In this document: piece after piece, positions 53,244-62,831 of the stretch
How the letters are laid out: every line of letters starts with the position of its first letter
How positions within the stretch are numbered: the first letter of the stretch is position 1
Program-made: the position numbers and the translations under genes
The notes under the pieces: model-generated
Database searches by the model: none
Seen by the model: the letters and a program-made list of their open reading frames with translations, nothing else
Told to the model about the DNA's origin: nothing
Source: JBMHDW01 sp049889175
GTDB taxonomy: Bacteria > Pseudomonadota > Gammaproteobacteria > Comchoanobacterales > Comchoanobacteraceae
Length of the DNA stretch: 64,000 bases
NCBI GenBank assembly: GCA_049889175.1
Contig: JBMHDW010000001.1
Span: 248,001 to 312,000 of the forward strand
Direction of reading: 5' to 3'

Positions 53244-53378
53244 ATGAAACGTACTTTTCAACCCAGTAATCGAAAGCGAAAAAACACCATGGGCTTCAGA
53301 GCTAGAATGAGCACTACTAATGGACGCAAGTTACTTAACAGAAGACGCGCCAAAGGGCGAAAAGTTTTAAGTGCATGA
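53244..53378 (+). CDS. rpmH: 50S ribosomal protein L34
   Basis: The 44-residue product begins MKRTFQPSNRKRKNTMGFR and ends RRAKGRKVLSA, the standard L34 sequence, very basic throughout. An ATG two codons earlier (53238) is possible, but MKRTFQPS is the universal start. The last eight bases overlap the GTG start of rnpA. Confidence 0.96.
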   Translation: MKRTFQPSNRKRKNTMGFRARMSTTNGRKLLNRRRAKGRKVLSA

Positions 53379-53703
53379 TTGCCGCTTAAAGAAGTCTGCG
53401 GACATACGAGCTATTCGTGGAAAACCGCCAGTACTCAAAGCATCGACTTTACTGATCTATCGAAAGGACAGCGCTCATCATCGTCTTGCTATTATGGTAG
53501 CCAAAAAAAGTTTTCCTAAAGCACATGATCGAAACAGAGTTAAGAGAGTCATCAGGCATGTTTTTTATCAGTTAAAAAATGTTTTGCTTTCAGGTGATTA
53601 TGTTTTCCAAGTTAGAAATAACTTCAGATCCATTGATCAGTCTCAACAGTCTAGAGAAGTTCAAAAAATATGCGACCGATTAATATCATCCCTTACTATT
53701 TGA
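53371..53703 (+). CDS. rnpA: ribonuclease P protein component
   Basis: RnpA assists the RNase P RNA in trimming tRNA 5' ends. The 110-residue basic protein has the family core MVAKKSFPKAHDRNRVKRVIRH (as residues around 45-65, RNRxKRxxRE type). It starts with a GTG inside the end of rpmH, a common arrangement. Its end overlaps yidD by 34 bases. Confidence 0.93.
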   Translation: MHDCRLKKSADIRAIRGKPPVLKASTLLIYRKDSAHHRLAIMVAKKSFPKAHDRNRVKRVIRHVFYQLKNVLLSGDYVFQVRNNFRSIDQSQQSREVQKICDRLISSLTI

Positions 53704-53921
53704 TTCGGTTCTACCAATATTGTATCAGCCCATGGCTGCCTAAGTCATGCCGATTTCAACCTACTTGCTCTCAATATGCGTTAGAAGCCTATCAGCAGTT
53801 TGGGTTTTTACAAGCTTCTTGGCTTGTCTTAAAAAGATTATTGAAATGTCATCCATTCCATTCAGGTGGTTGTGACCCTGTTCCTAGAAAAATTAGAACA
53901 CTTAGTAAAACTGATGTCTAG
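53670..53921 (+). CDS. yidD: membrane protein insertion efficiency factor YidD
   Basis: The 83-residue protein carries the family block YQYCISPWLPKSCRFQPTCS followed by YALEAYQQFG and CHPFHSGGCDPVP. It helps YidC-dependent membrane insertion. It overlaps the end of rnpA and precedes yidC, the standard order. Confidence 0.95.
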   Translation: MRPINIIPYYLIRFYQYCISPWLPKSCRFQPTCSQYALEAYQQFGFLQASWLVLKRLLKCHPFHSGGCDPVPRKIRTLSKTDV

Positions 53922-54030
53922 AGTTCACAAGGATAACTAGTCTCAATACTTGCTTAAGTTTAACAGTAGGAGTATAGTCTACATATAGTTTTGTACAGTA
54001 ACGACTTATAAATTCCATTAAGGTGGTCCA

Positions 54031-55710
54031 ATGAATATATCCATTCAACGCATTTTTCTTTATACCGTTATGATATTTATTATATCTACTTTGTTTTCTA
54101 GATGGCAGACAAATAACCTTAATGATGGTAAACATGAGCGGCTGTTGGTTGAGCAGCAATATCTTTCAGCTTTCCATGTCGATGATCAGGCTCATCAGAT
54201 TAAAATAAAGACCCAAGAAGACAACAAAGATGTTGCTGAGTTTGTTATTGATACGCACAATGGAAATGTGATATCAAACCAGTTGACACAAGTACCAATT
54301 AGTATCAACGAAAGTGAACCAACACAACTACTGTCTAACAATAGCACATCACCATTCTACGCGCGCACAGGGTTTTTGAATGCTGATGATGGTAATAAGA
54401 TTTTAAACGGTGAGGGTACTTGGACCCGAGTTGATAATGAGCGTTCAGATAATGTTGTTCTTAAATTGGTTAATGAGGGCCCTAATTATACACTGATGAA
54501 AACTTTTGAAACTGACGCAGACAACCCTTTTGTGTTGAAAGTTAAAACCACGATAAGTCAAGTTGCCCAGAAAATGTCTGTTCGATCATTTGCCGATTTT
54601 ATTGCTAAAAGAGAAGTTAAAGCCCCAGCTATTGCGGATATTCCACAGCCTGATCGTTTTATTGCCGGACTTAGTGATGATTTTCAACAAGGCTTATTCC
54701 ATTTTAATACGTTTACAGGCGCTACCTATTGGGATGAAGATAGCCATTATGTGAAATTACATTACGGCCAAATTAGCGATAAACCACTATCGAAACAAAT
54801 CAATGATGCTTGGATGGGGATTCAGCGTCGTTATTTTATTACCGGTTGGGTTCCAAGCGATAGCGGTACATATGATATTTCAACGTACTGGACTAATGGT
54901 TATATGAGTCCAAATGAAGACGATGATCGTTATGTTCAATATTTTAATATGACACTTAAGAAATCAACACCAGAGGTTATTACCTCAGGAACTGAAAGCA
55001 TTTCAACAGAGCAACAGCTATACTCTGGTCCTGAGCAACATAAATATCTTAATCAATTTGGTCGCCATTTAGACCGAACTATTGATTATGGCTGGTTACA
55101 TTTTATCTCTCTTCCTATACTTAATCTCATGAAATTCTTCTATTCTGGCATACCAAACTGGGGTATTGCCATTATCTTGGTGACACTCACGTTGAAACTG
55201 CTTTTATACAAACTCTCAGAGGTTGGTTATCGCACTACTGCAAAAATGAAAAAAATAGCACCGAGACAAGAGGAGATTAAAGAGCGGTTTGCTGATGATA
55301 ATATGGCTAAAAACCAGGCATTAGTAGCGTTATTTAAAGAGGAAAAGGTTAATCCTTTAATGGGGTGTTTACCGTTGTTATTACAAGCGCCCATTTTTCT
55401 TGCTTTATATTGGGTGCTTATGGAGTCTTATGAGCTCCTATATGCGCCGTTCTTGTGGGTACAGGACTTATCTCAGGCCGATCCTTACTATATCTTAGCA
55501 TTACTTGTTGGTGTCTCAATGTACTTTCAGCAACGCATGACAGCAACAAGTCAGAGTAATGAAATGCAACAAACAATGATGTATGTTATGCCTGTGATGA
55601 TGACTGTGTTGTTTTCTCAACTTCCTGCTGGTTTGGTTTTGTACATGGTTATGAACAATTTAGCCTCAATGGCACAACAGGCTTACATCATACGTCGAGT
55701 TAATGTCTGA
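54031..55710 (+). CDS. yidC: membrane protein insertase YidC
   Basis: YidC inserts and folds inner-membrane proteins. The 559 residues comprise an N-terminal membrane helix (about 8-25), a large periplasmic beta domain (about 60-340) and the conserved five-helix core. The core includes SGIPNWGIAIILVTLTLKL, KEEKVNPLMGCLPLLLQAPI and MMYVMPVMMTVLFSQLPAGL. It ends with a short basic tail. AAGGTGG precedes the ATG. The 3' end overlaps mnmE by eight bases. Confidence 0.95.
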   Translation: MNISIQRIFLYTVMIFIISTLFSRWQTNNLNDGKHERLLVEQQYLSAFHVDDQAHQIKIKTQEDNKDVAEFVIDTHNGNVISNQLTQVPISINESEPTQLLSNNSTSPFYARTGFLNADDGNKILNGEGTWTRVDNERSDNVVLKLVNEGPNYTLMKTFETDADNPFVLKVKTTISQVAQKMSVRSFADFIAKREVKAPAIADIPQPDRFIAGLSDDFQQGLFHFNTFTGATYWDEDSHYVKLHYGQISDKPLSKQINDAWMGIQRRYFITGWVPSDSGTYDISTYWTNGYMSPNEDDDRYVQYFNMTLKKSTPEVITSGTESISTEQQLYSGPEQHKYLNQFGRHLDRTIDYGWLHFISLPILNLMKFFYSGIPNWGIAIILVTLTLKLLLYKLSEVGYRTTAKMKKIAPRQEEIKERFADDNMAKNQALVALFKEEKVNPLMGCLPLLLQAPIFLALYWVLMESYELLYAPFLWVQDLSQADPYYILALLVGVSMYFQQRMTATSQSNEMQQTMMYVMPVMMTVLFSQLPAGLVLYMVMNNLASMAQQAYIIRRVNV

Positions 55711-57049
55711 TATTCTGATAGAAGATACTGTTGTTGCAAGAGCAACGCCTAGTGGTACAGGCGGCGTTGCTCTTGTGCGTCTATCTGGACCTGAGGCATT
55801 TAAAATCGGCCTCAAGCTTACAGATATCAAAGAAATTAAACCACGTGTGGCTGTTCTAACAACGATTTGTGATTCAGATGGGGCCAAAATAGATGAGGGT
55901 TTGGCTGTTTTTTTCCCCGCTCCTTACTCTTATACAGGTGATGATGTTGTTGAATTAAATATTCATGGCAGTGATATTATTGCTATGCAAGTTGTGGATA
56001 GCTGTTTAACCTATGGCGCACGCATGGCAAGGCCTGGTGAATTTACTGAGCGTGCTTTTCATGCTGGAAAAATGGATCTTATTCAAGCGGGTGCTGTGTG
56101 TGACTTAATTCATGCTCGCAGCAAAGAAGCAGCAAGAGCTGCACTTCAATCTTTGCAGGGTAGATTTTCAGACCAGGTAAAACAGTTACAAGAACAATTA
56201 ATGACCATGCGTATGTATGTTGAGTCCAGTATCGATTTTAGTGAGGAAGAGGTTGATCTACTCAGTGACAAAGCTTTTCTAGGACACCTTCATCAACTGA
56301 AACAATCTTTGGTGCGTATCTTTCAACAAGCACAATCTGGCCACTTATTAAATCAAGGCTTACGGTTAGCCATTATAGGCCCAACAAACGCAGGAAAGTC
56401 GTCGTTGATGAACTGGTTAACCCAAATGGACACATCCATTGTTACGAGCATTGCAGGCACCACAAGAGATGTTATCAAAGAGCAAGTTGTGCTTGAGGGA
56501 ATACCGGTTACGTTGATTGATACTGCGGGTTTAAGGCAAAGTGATGATGTTGTAGAGCAGCATGGCATAGCTAGAGTTCAAAACGAGGTGATGCAAGCTG
56601 ATCGTATTTGGCTGGTTTTACCTGCTGATCAATATACCCCTGATGATGCAAAACGTTTCTGGGTAGAGAACTTTCCTAAGGTTGACTGGCCTGATGATCA
56701 AATAACCGTTGTTATGAATAAAGTGGACTTAGTCCAATCAAATTATGGTGACGATACGGTATCGCTTTCTGTGCTTAATAACCAGGGAAAAGAGTCTTTG
56801 CTTTCCACACTAACGGATGGCATTTCCTTTCAAGAAGGAGCCATTTCAGTTAGGCAATCACAACTTCATGCTCTAAAGCTGGTTAAACAACATATTGAAA
56901 GCGCTTATCAGCCAATCGAAGACCATCAGTTAGATATTGCTGCCGAGGAGCTGTCGCTCGCCCAACAAGCGCTGTCAGAGCTCACAGGAGAGGTAACACA
57001 AGAAGATGTTTTAAGCACCATTTTCAGTGAGTTTTGTATTGGTAAATAA
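55703..57049 (+). CDS. mnmE: tRNA modification GTPase MnmE
   Basis: With MnmG, MnmE modifies wobble uridine 34 in several tRNAs. The 448 residues show the tetrahydrofolate-binding N-terminal domain, a GTPase domain inserted near residue 220 (GPTNAGKSSL; DTAGLRQSDD; NKVD), and the invariant C-terminal FCIGK with the catalytic Cys. Its start lies inside yidC. Its partner mnmG lies 6 kb away at the right edge, separated by peptidase, dus and ankyrin genes. Confidence 0.95.
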   Translation: MSDILIEDTVVARATPSGTGGVALVRLSGPEAFKIGLKLTDIKEIKPRVAVLTTICDSDGAKIDEGLAVFFPAPYSYTGDDVVELNIHGSDIIAMQVVDSCLTYGARMARPGEFTERAFHAGKMDLIQAGAVCDLIHARSKEAARAALQSLQGRFSDQVKQLQEQLMTMRMYVESSIDFSEEEVDLLSDKAFLGHLHQLKQSLVRIFQQAQSGHLLNQGLRLAIIGPTNAGKSSLMNWLTQMDTSIVTSIAGTTRDVIKEQVVLEGIPVTLIDTAGLRQSDDVVEQHGIARVQNEVMQADRIWLVLPADQYTPDDAKRFWVENFPKVDWPDDQITVVMNKVDLVQSNYGDDTVSLSVLNNQGKESLLSTLTDGISFQEGAISVRQSQLHALKLVKQHIESAYQPIEDHQLDIAAEELSLAQQALSELTGEVTQEDVLSTIFSEFCIGK

Positions 57050-57052
57050 ATC

Positions 57053-58090
57053 TCATTTAATAATGTCTTTTATGGCTTGGTCAAGTGCTGTAATTGTTGG
57101 TGCATAAATATCTGGAACAATTCCTTGATTGTTTTGAATGCCTTCATAAGCAATGTGTGTCGATGGTATATCCACCAGTAAATGAGTTGTTGGTAAAACA
57201 CATAAACCCGGTGCATAATTTGTAAACGACCCCTGAGTTGGTGTGCCAAGTAAGAGTCTATTGGGGTGATGGTGTAATGAAAGAATGAAGTGTTCACTTG
57301 TAGATGCTGTATTTTCATTGATGAGTATTATGATTTTACCTTTGAAATGAATGTTTTCCAGAAAGTGCTTTTTAAGTTGAATTGAGGGTTTTTGGTGGTT
57401 TTTTTGTGGGTTAATAGCATTTAGTGTTGGCCTCACCAAACCTTGTACTAACATTTGGTTTCTTTGTAAAATAAAGTTACTGGGGTCTTGATAAGACTCT
57501 CGTGTAATCGTTCGATTAGGAGCTAAGTCACTCCCTTTACCGATAATAATATTGAGCAAATCATACATGAGTTTTCGGTGGCCACCTTGGTTGTTTCTCA
57601 AGTCAATCACTAGATAATCTGCTTGGGGTAAGTAGTGATCAAGCTTTTGAATCATGTCTGACCAAGTATGACCATGCTCATAAAAACATGGTATCAATAC
57701 ATTTAGTCTTTTATGATGTGGTAACCATGATATGTGTGGTTTTAGTAATCTTAGGTTTTGTGGCTGATGAATGCATAAATGTCGATCATTAAACTGAGTC
57801 AGAGTATTGTGTAAATGTTTTTTGAGGTGAGCTCGATTTAAACAGGGCTTTTTAACTCTATGCATAGCAATAATTTTATTAAAAAAATCATGACAAAAAT
57901 GTCTTCCGATATAAGCATGTGTTAACGCATAACTTAAGTGATGTATGTCTTTTTCTATATTAGCCATACTTAATATTTGGTCATTATGTACATGGGGGCC
58001 ATAAGGTACGAATGATTGCAGTTTGATACCTACCTTATTCGTTTGTTTACCAAATGGCCAAACCCAATGTACAATACGGTGAAATGACAC
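57053..58090 (-). CDS. S41-family peptidase-like protein, no signal peptide
   Basis: The 345-residue protein has the S41 core: YLVIDLRNNQGGHRKLMY near residue 160, IILINENTASTSEHFILSL near 255 with the presumed nucleophile Ser, then LLGTPTQGSF. In CtpA-type enzymes a Lys follows in the GxxTxGK segment; here it is absent, as in the neighbour at 58141-59655. The start is GTG with AGGAG upstream. No PDZ domain and no signal peptide are visible, so it is smaller than tail-specific proteases. The second in a tandem pair; probably a divergent duplicate. It may use a tricorn-like arrangement of catalytic residues or be inactive. Confidence 0.7.
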   Translation of the reverse strand: MSFHRIVHWVWPFGKQTNKVGIKLQSFVPYGPHVHNDQILSMANIEKDIHHLSYALTHAYIGRHFCHDFFNKIIAMHRVKKPCLNRAHLKKHLHNTLTQFNDRHLCIHQPQNLRLLKPHISWLPHHKRLNVLIPCFYEHGHTWSDMIQKLDHYLPQADYLVIDLRNNQGGHRKLMYDLLNIIIGKGSDLAPNRTITRESYQDPSNFILQRNQMLVQGLVRPTLNAINPQKNHQKPSIQLKKHFLENIHFKGKIIILINENTASTSEHFILSLHHHPNRLLLGTPTQGSFTNYAPGLCVLPTTHLLVDIPSTHIAYEGIQNNQGIVPDIYAPTITALDQAIKDIIK

Positions 58091-58140
58091 TTAATCTCCT
58101 ACTAGGATTGATAATCCATCATCACAATACCTCTTATAGA

Positions 58141-59655
58141 CTATTGTTTCAAATCCTTAAAATCTCTAATAACTTCTTCGATCACAAACTTTTTTAAATG
58201 ATGCCAAATGTTATTGGGTACATCTTTTTGTATTTCATCACTGAGCACTGATGTAATGAAAGCATTTAAGTCAACATTAGTTGGTGTTGATTTATCCGGA
58301 CAAATACCTCGTATTTCAATATCTTTATCCTTGTCATCAAAAGAGAATGTTCCTGTAGGCACAGACAAGATCATTGAACTGTTTTTGAGCCATAATGTAG
58401 CTGGATTCATGAAGTGTAAGCATCCCATTGAACTTTGCCCTACATGGTAGACGTTTTGGGTGTGCTTAAATCCTAGGACAAAGAGCTCACTCGCTGATGC
58501 AGATCTTTTGTTGGTAATAATAACCAATGGCTTGTTTAGCTCCCATTGCCCAAGTTTATTCACTTTAGCATGAGCATTTTCATGAGGGCCACCAATGATC
58601 ATAAGATCATCTTGACTGTGTGTTGATTGACTGGCATCTAGCACAATATCTCTAGAAAGCTTTGATTGATCCATTCTTTCCTCGATGATTTGATTAGCTA
58701 AAACGCCATTGACCATTTCACTCTCAAAACCTGGCATTAATCTTGAGTAGGCACTACTGACTAAACTATCTAGTGGCTTTAATACAGTTTCATCATCTTT
58801 ATCTGGTGGTAATAATGCATCGATTCGATCGATTAATTCATTATAGTATATCCTAAAAACTGAATTTTGATTTAATTGAAGTCGATAACTTAGGGGATTG
58901 ATTTCATCTTCAATAATAAAATAAGCGGGCTCACCATTATAACCACCTTGAATATGTTCCCACATTTCAAAGACCATATTTATAGCACCTCCACCATTAT
59001 CAACCAAGTTGATCATGACCATTTTGACATTATCATCAGACATTGCATCGTCAATTGCTTGACTCACTGAATGTGGATCAATCATAAAAGAGTCAATATC
59101 AAAAGAAGCGACAACTTTACCACTTTTTAGATTGATGTCATGACGCTCAAATAGATCAGAACCAGATGCTAGGTTAACAATTCGATCGGTATCATCAATA
59201 ACATCATCATTCATACGCTCATCAAAGTCATCATCATCTATAGCTATATCCATGACATAAAGGTGGTTATCCGGAATAGATTGTATCAAAGATTTAATTT
59301 TTTTGTGAAATGAACGGTAAGTCATCACGATTTCTGACGTTGAGTTTTTCATGGCCTCAAGTTCAGTTAAAACTTTATGAACAGCATCTTTTGTTTTGGG
59401 TTCATTACGACCGCTATATGCTAAACCTAAAGCATTCATCAATGTATCAATATCCTTTACCATTTCATCAAATGGTATCTCTTGATTTGTATCATCAATG
59501 GTTTTGAAGGTGTCGCCAATGATGGGGGAAATTGATTGTACCGTTGAAAGTTTGTCATTTATATTCTTTTGCCAAATAGGCTGGGTAATACTGTGTGCTG
59601 ACAATGATGATGAAAGCAAGCCTATAAGCGCTGCTACACTAAATAATTTATTCAT
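58141..59655 (-). CDS. exported S41-family peptidase-like protein
   Basis: The 504-residue protein starts with a signal peptide (MNKLFSVAALIGLLSSSLSAHS). The S41 core appears as VKMVMINLVDNGGGAINMV near residue 210 and PLVIITNKRSASASELFVLGF near 380, with the nucleophile Ser. It ends with GICPDKSTPTNVD, equivalent to the G..PD motif near the end of S41 domains. The CtpA Lys position (VGQSSMGCL) has no Lys. The central region is acidic (DIAIDDDDFDERMNDDVIDD). It probably acts in the periplasm or outside the cell. Confidence 0.75.
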   Translation of the reverse strand: MNKLFSVAALIGLLSSSLSAHSITQPIWQKNINDKLSTVQSISPIIGDTFKTIDDTNQEIPFDEMVKDIDTLMNALGLAYSGRNEPKTKDAVHKVLTELEAMKNSTSEIVMTYRSFHKKIKSLIQSIPDNHLYVMDIAIDDDDFDERMNDDVIDDTDRIVNLASGSDLFERHDINLKSGKVVASFDIDSFMIDPHSVSQAIDDAMSDDNVKMVMINLVDNGGGAINMVFEMWEHIQGGYNGEPAYFIIEDEINPLSYRLQLNQNSVFRIYYNELIDRIDALLPPDKDDETVLKPLDSLVSSAYSRLMPGFESEMVNGVLANQIIEERMDQSKLSRDIVLDASQSTHSQDDLMIIGGPHENAHAKVNKLGQWELNKPLVIITNKRSASASELFVLGFKHTQNVYHVGQSSMGCLHFMNPATLWLKNSSMILSVPTGTFSFDDKDKDIEIRGICPDKSTPTNVDLNAFITSVLSDEIQKDVPNNIWHHLKKFVIEEVIRDFKDLKQ

Positions 59656-59757
59656 ACCAAATACCTGTTGTTTCTTAATTTTTATATAGGATAGATTTTA
59701 AATAAAATCATGAAATAAATTGAATTTTTTATTATTTGTTGCTATTTTTCTGTTACT

Positions 59758-60711
59758 ATGATTACAGATTTAATACCCAAATCATCACTTATTCAAGGCC
59801 CACTTGCTGGTGTTAGTTCAGCACCATTTCGTCATTTTCTTTGGCATTACGGAGCATCATTGGCATATGCAACAACAGAAATGATTTCTGTTAACACTAT
59901 TTTGAATGGCCCTGAAGAAGCCGTTCATCGCTTACTAGACCGTTACCCTGAAGAAAAAAGACTTTGTGTTCAATTATCATCACATGATCCTGAGCGCTTA
60001 GAAAAAGCTGTTGCCATTATTTCTCATCAGGCTGACTTAGTCGACTTAAATGTTGGTTGTCCAATGAAAAAGATTAGACAAAAGAAGGAGGGCTCAGGGC
60101 TTTTAAAGCACCCTTCATTATTGAAAGAGTTAGTTCTTGCAATGAAACAGGGTACCAATAAACCTGTGACTGTTAAAATTCGTGTTGATGGGCATAGCAG
60201 TGACCAATATAATCATAAAGTCATAGAGGCCCTTAATGAAGCCAAGCCAGATGCTGTTGTTGTTCATGGCCGACATTATTTGGATGATTATACGATACCC
60301 CCTCATTATGATCAAATCGCCCATTTTGTTAAGCATCTTACGATGCCAGTAATAGGTAATGGCGATGTTAAGTGTTTAGATAGCCTTCAGCGCATGTTTC
60401 AAACAGGTTGTCATGCGGTTATGATTGGACGTGGGGCCATGGGAAGACCTTGGCTTTTTTCGCAATTACAGGCCGCATTGGAGTCCAAAAGTTTTGTCCT
60501 CCCTTCTTTGAAAGAGCAAGGACGATTGGCCAAAGAGCATATCATTCATTTGGCAAATTGGATTAACTCAGAGAAGCATGCTGTTTTGCAAGCCAGAAGG
60601 TGGATAAAATACTATCATTATGATCGTTCAGATAAGCTTGTTAATGCAGCACACAACCTTGAAACGATGAATGATGTGTATGCTTTTGTTGATGGTTTTT
60701 TCCGTGACTAG
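59758..60711 (+). CDS. tRNA-dihydrouridine synthase, DusB-like
   Basis: This flavoenzyme reduces uridine to dihydrouridine in tRNA. The 317-residue protein has PLAGVSSAPFRHFL at the start, LNVGCPMKKIRQKKEGSGLL with the catalytic Cys near residue 105, KIRVDG, VVHGR, VIGNGDV and HAVMIGRGAMGRPWLF. The NxGCPxKK pattern and overall layout are closer to DusB than to DusA or DusC. No clear ribosome site precedes the ATG at 59758. Confidence 0.88.
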   Translation: MITDLIPKSSLIQGPLAGVSSAPFRHFLWHYGASLAYATTEMISVNTILNGPEEAVHRLLDRYPEEKRLCVQLSSHDPERLEKAVAIISHQADLVDLNVGCPMKKIRQKKEGSGLLKHPSLLKELVLAMKQGTNKPVTVKIRVDGHSSDQYNHKVIEALNEAKPDAVVVHGRHYLDDYTIPPHYDQIAHFVKHLTMPVIGNGDVKCLDSLQRMFQTGCHAVMIGRGAMGRPWLFSQLQAALESKSFVLPSLKEQGRLAKEHIIHLANWINSEKHAVLQARRWIKYYHYDRSDKLVNAAHNLETMNDVYAFVDGFFRD

Positions 60712-60712
60712 T

Positions 60713-60770
60713 GTTGGTAGGGCTGGCATTAATTTGTGCATCCTTTACGACAGCTAGCCCAACAACCAAC
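60713..60770. terminator. imperfect hairpin between convergent genes
   Basis: GTTGGT (60713-60718) pairs with ACCAAC (60765-60770), and GGGCTGGC (60720-60727) pairs with GCTAGCCC (60753-60760) apart from one G-T pair. It sits between the convergent dus and ankyrin genes. No T-run follows on either strand, so it may be a factor-dependent or bidirectional terminator. Confidence 0.35.
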
Positions 60771-60773
60771 GCT

Positions 60774-62429
60774 TTAAATGTTCTTTTCTCGCCTATCTTT
60801 CTCTCGGCTTGTCAGTTTCAACATGTTCTCGTAGTGTGATTTATTATGGTTTTCAATCCACTTTAGCATTTCCCTATTATCTACAGCTTTTGCCATTTGA
60901 ACAGGAGTTAATTTATGTTTTTTCTCGGCAATACCAGCATTGCTCCCATGGCGCAATAGCATCTTAGCCACCTTATTGTTTTTATATTTGATCGCGTAAT
61001 GTAATGGTGTCCAGCCATGTTGATTTAAAGCATTGGGGTTGGCTTTGTGTTGAACCAATAACTTACTTATATTGTCGAGGCCCTTCCAGGCTGAAATATG
61101 CAAAGCAGTAAGGCCAAACTTGTTGGGTTGATCGACATTAATCCCATTTTTTAAGAGAACTTCAACTGATGATGTCTGTCCTTCCCAAACAGCCTCGTGA
61201 AGGGGACTTTCTTGGTCATGCTTTAAAGCATTTATTTGAGCACCATGTTTAATGAGCCATGCGATTTTTTCATGGTCACCTTTGGCTGCTGCAATATGAA
61301 GTGATGTTCTTCCTTGATCATCGGGCTGATTAATAAGTTCCTGCAAGCGGTGAGCACTCAAGTGTAATACTTTTTGCTCCAACTGCTTGCAGGATAGGGT
61401 ATTGATTTGTTTGTAGAGCCACTCAAAATGGTTTTTATCATCCAAATCATCATTAGGGTTGAGTAGTTTTATGACAACCGAGTGGTTGTTTCTTCGAGCA
61501 TCGTCGAGTGGTGTCTTATTGTAGATATCCTTTGTTTCTGTGTTTGCCCCTTCAGATATAAGAAACTGCACAATTTGGTGATGACCATTGAGTGCCGCAT
61601 TGTGAAGAGCGGTCATTTTTTGCTCATCAAATAGGTTGATTTTTGCATTTTTTCTGATTAATGCTTTAACCATATCAAGCCTGCCATGAAATGATGCTTC
61701 GTGTAATGGGGTAGATCCTTGCCAATTAGCAAGGTTAATATTAGCGCCATGGTCGATGAGAAAAAGGGCTATGTTTGTGTAGCCATTTTGTATTGCTATG
61801 TTAAGCGAGTGGTTACCATTGATGTCTTGAAAGTTGACATTCGCACCATTGTTAACGATACGTTTGGTAGTTGGTAGGTCATGATTCATGATGGCACTAA
61901 TGAGTTGATGCTCTAGATTGGCCATTGTGTGGGTCAGGTAGCCATAACTTCTACCAATGTGGTTTTTGTCAGCCCACTGGCAGGGGTTAAATCCATGACG
62001 GTTCTTTAAATAGAGTGGTGCACCATGATCAAGCAGAATATCGATAGCAGTTATATCATTGAGTCTAGCAGCCCAATGAAGAGCAGAGTTGCCATCAGCA
62101 TCTTGATAATGAATGGCTTCAGGCACATACTCTATGAGCGTTTTAAGTTTTCCGTGCTCTTTATCTTTGATGATTTTCATGAGTGACGAAGGCTTAAGCA
62201 ATGACCTATACTGGTCATGTTGATTTTTATCTAATGCCTGATGTAGTTTAATGTTGAAATCCTGTTCTAAACCTTGCGGGCTGAGCATGGCTGTCTTGCT
62301 TTCAATAACAGGCGTGACTTCTTTGTGAGATTTGTTGCTATTAAAGGGATTAAAATGAAACGATGCCATTGAGTTTTGTGATATGAGTGCATATGCAATG
62401 GTGATGGAGATTATGTTTGCTTTTTTCAT
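60774..62429 (-). CDS. exported ankyrin-repeat protein
   Basis: From the ATG at 62429 (MKKANIISITIAYALISQNS) the protein has a probable signal peptide and about 551 residues. The frame begins 15 codons earlier, but this start gives a normal signal sequence and has GGA upstream. Ankyrin repeats cover about residues 95-330 and 365-500 in two blocks (for example GNSALHWAARLNDITAIDIL, GSTPLHEASFHGRLDMVKAL, GRTSLHIAAAKGDHEKIAWL and GWTPLHYAIKYKNNKVAKML), separated by a short spacer (NDDLDDKNHFEWLYKQ). The tail is very basic. It is the second exported ankyrin protein in the window and likely binds protein partners outside the cytoplasm. Confidence 0.87.
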   Translation of the reverse strand: MKKANIISITIAYALISQNSMASFHFNPFNSNKSHKEVTPVIESKTAMLSPQGLEQDFNIKLHQALDKNQHDQYRSLLKPSSLMKIIKDKEHGKLKTLIEYVPEAIHYQDADGNSALHWAARLNDITAIDILLDHGAPLYLKNRHGFNPCQWADKNHIGRSYGYLTHTMANLEHQLISAIMNHDLPTTKRIVNNGANVNFQDINGNHSLNIAIQNGYTNIALFLIDHGANINLANWQGSTPLHEASFHGRLDMVKALIRKNAKINLFDEQKMTALHNAALNGHHQIVQFLISEGANTETKDIYNKTPLDDARRNNHSVVIKLLNPNDDLDDKNHFEWLYKQINTLSCKQLEQKVLHLSAHRLQELINQPDDQGRTSLHIAAAKGDHEKIAWLIKHGAQINALKHDQESPLHEAVWEGQTSSVEVLLKNGINVDQPNKFGLTALHISAWKGLDNISKLLVQHKANPNALNQHGWTPLHYAIKYKNNKVAKMLLRHGSNAGIAEKKHKLTPVQMAKAVDNREMLKWIENHNKSHYENMLKLTSREKDRREKNI

Positions 62430-62831
62430 TTTTTTTCCATGTTGCTGTTGTTGGGCAATCGATTTAGAGGGCAAGTATCCATAGGTACCAGATATTTTCC
62501 AGAGGAATCATTATTTGTTGGTGCACTTGGCATATTGTCCTTTTTTAGTATTCTTGTGACACAGTCTAAGAGCTATTTTTAAAGGATGCAAGTAGTAAAT
62601 GACATGAAAAGGGTTAAAAATAGACTAAGTGATTGAGTGAAAAAGCAAACTTTTTTACAAAAAATAAAGGATGCTTGTTTGACATCATTATAGGATTGAA
62701 TAATACCATTGCTATTCACGATGTTTACTTAGCCTGTGACTAGAATAGACTATTTCTTTGTTATAAAACATAAGTGTCTCATTATATTGTAAAACATTTG
62801 TTTTTATGTATAATATCACCAGGAGTTATTT
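62430..62831. other. intergenic region upstream of mnmG
   Basis: About 400 AT-rich bases between the divergent ankyrin and mnmG genes. I see a probable promoter at its right end and no convincing small gene, RNA or repeat. Confidence 0.5.
62787..62814 (+). promoter_or_regulatory. possible promoter for mnmG
   Basis: TTGTAA (62787-62792), a 16-base spacer and a perfect TATAAT (62809-62814). The leader would be only about 11 bases, leaving little space before AGGAG (62821-62825), so the true -10 may lie elsewhere. Confidence 0.35.
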
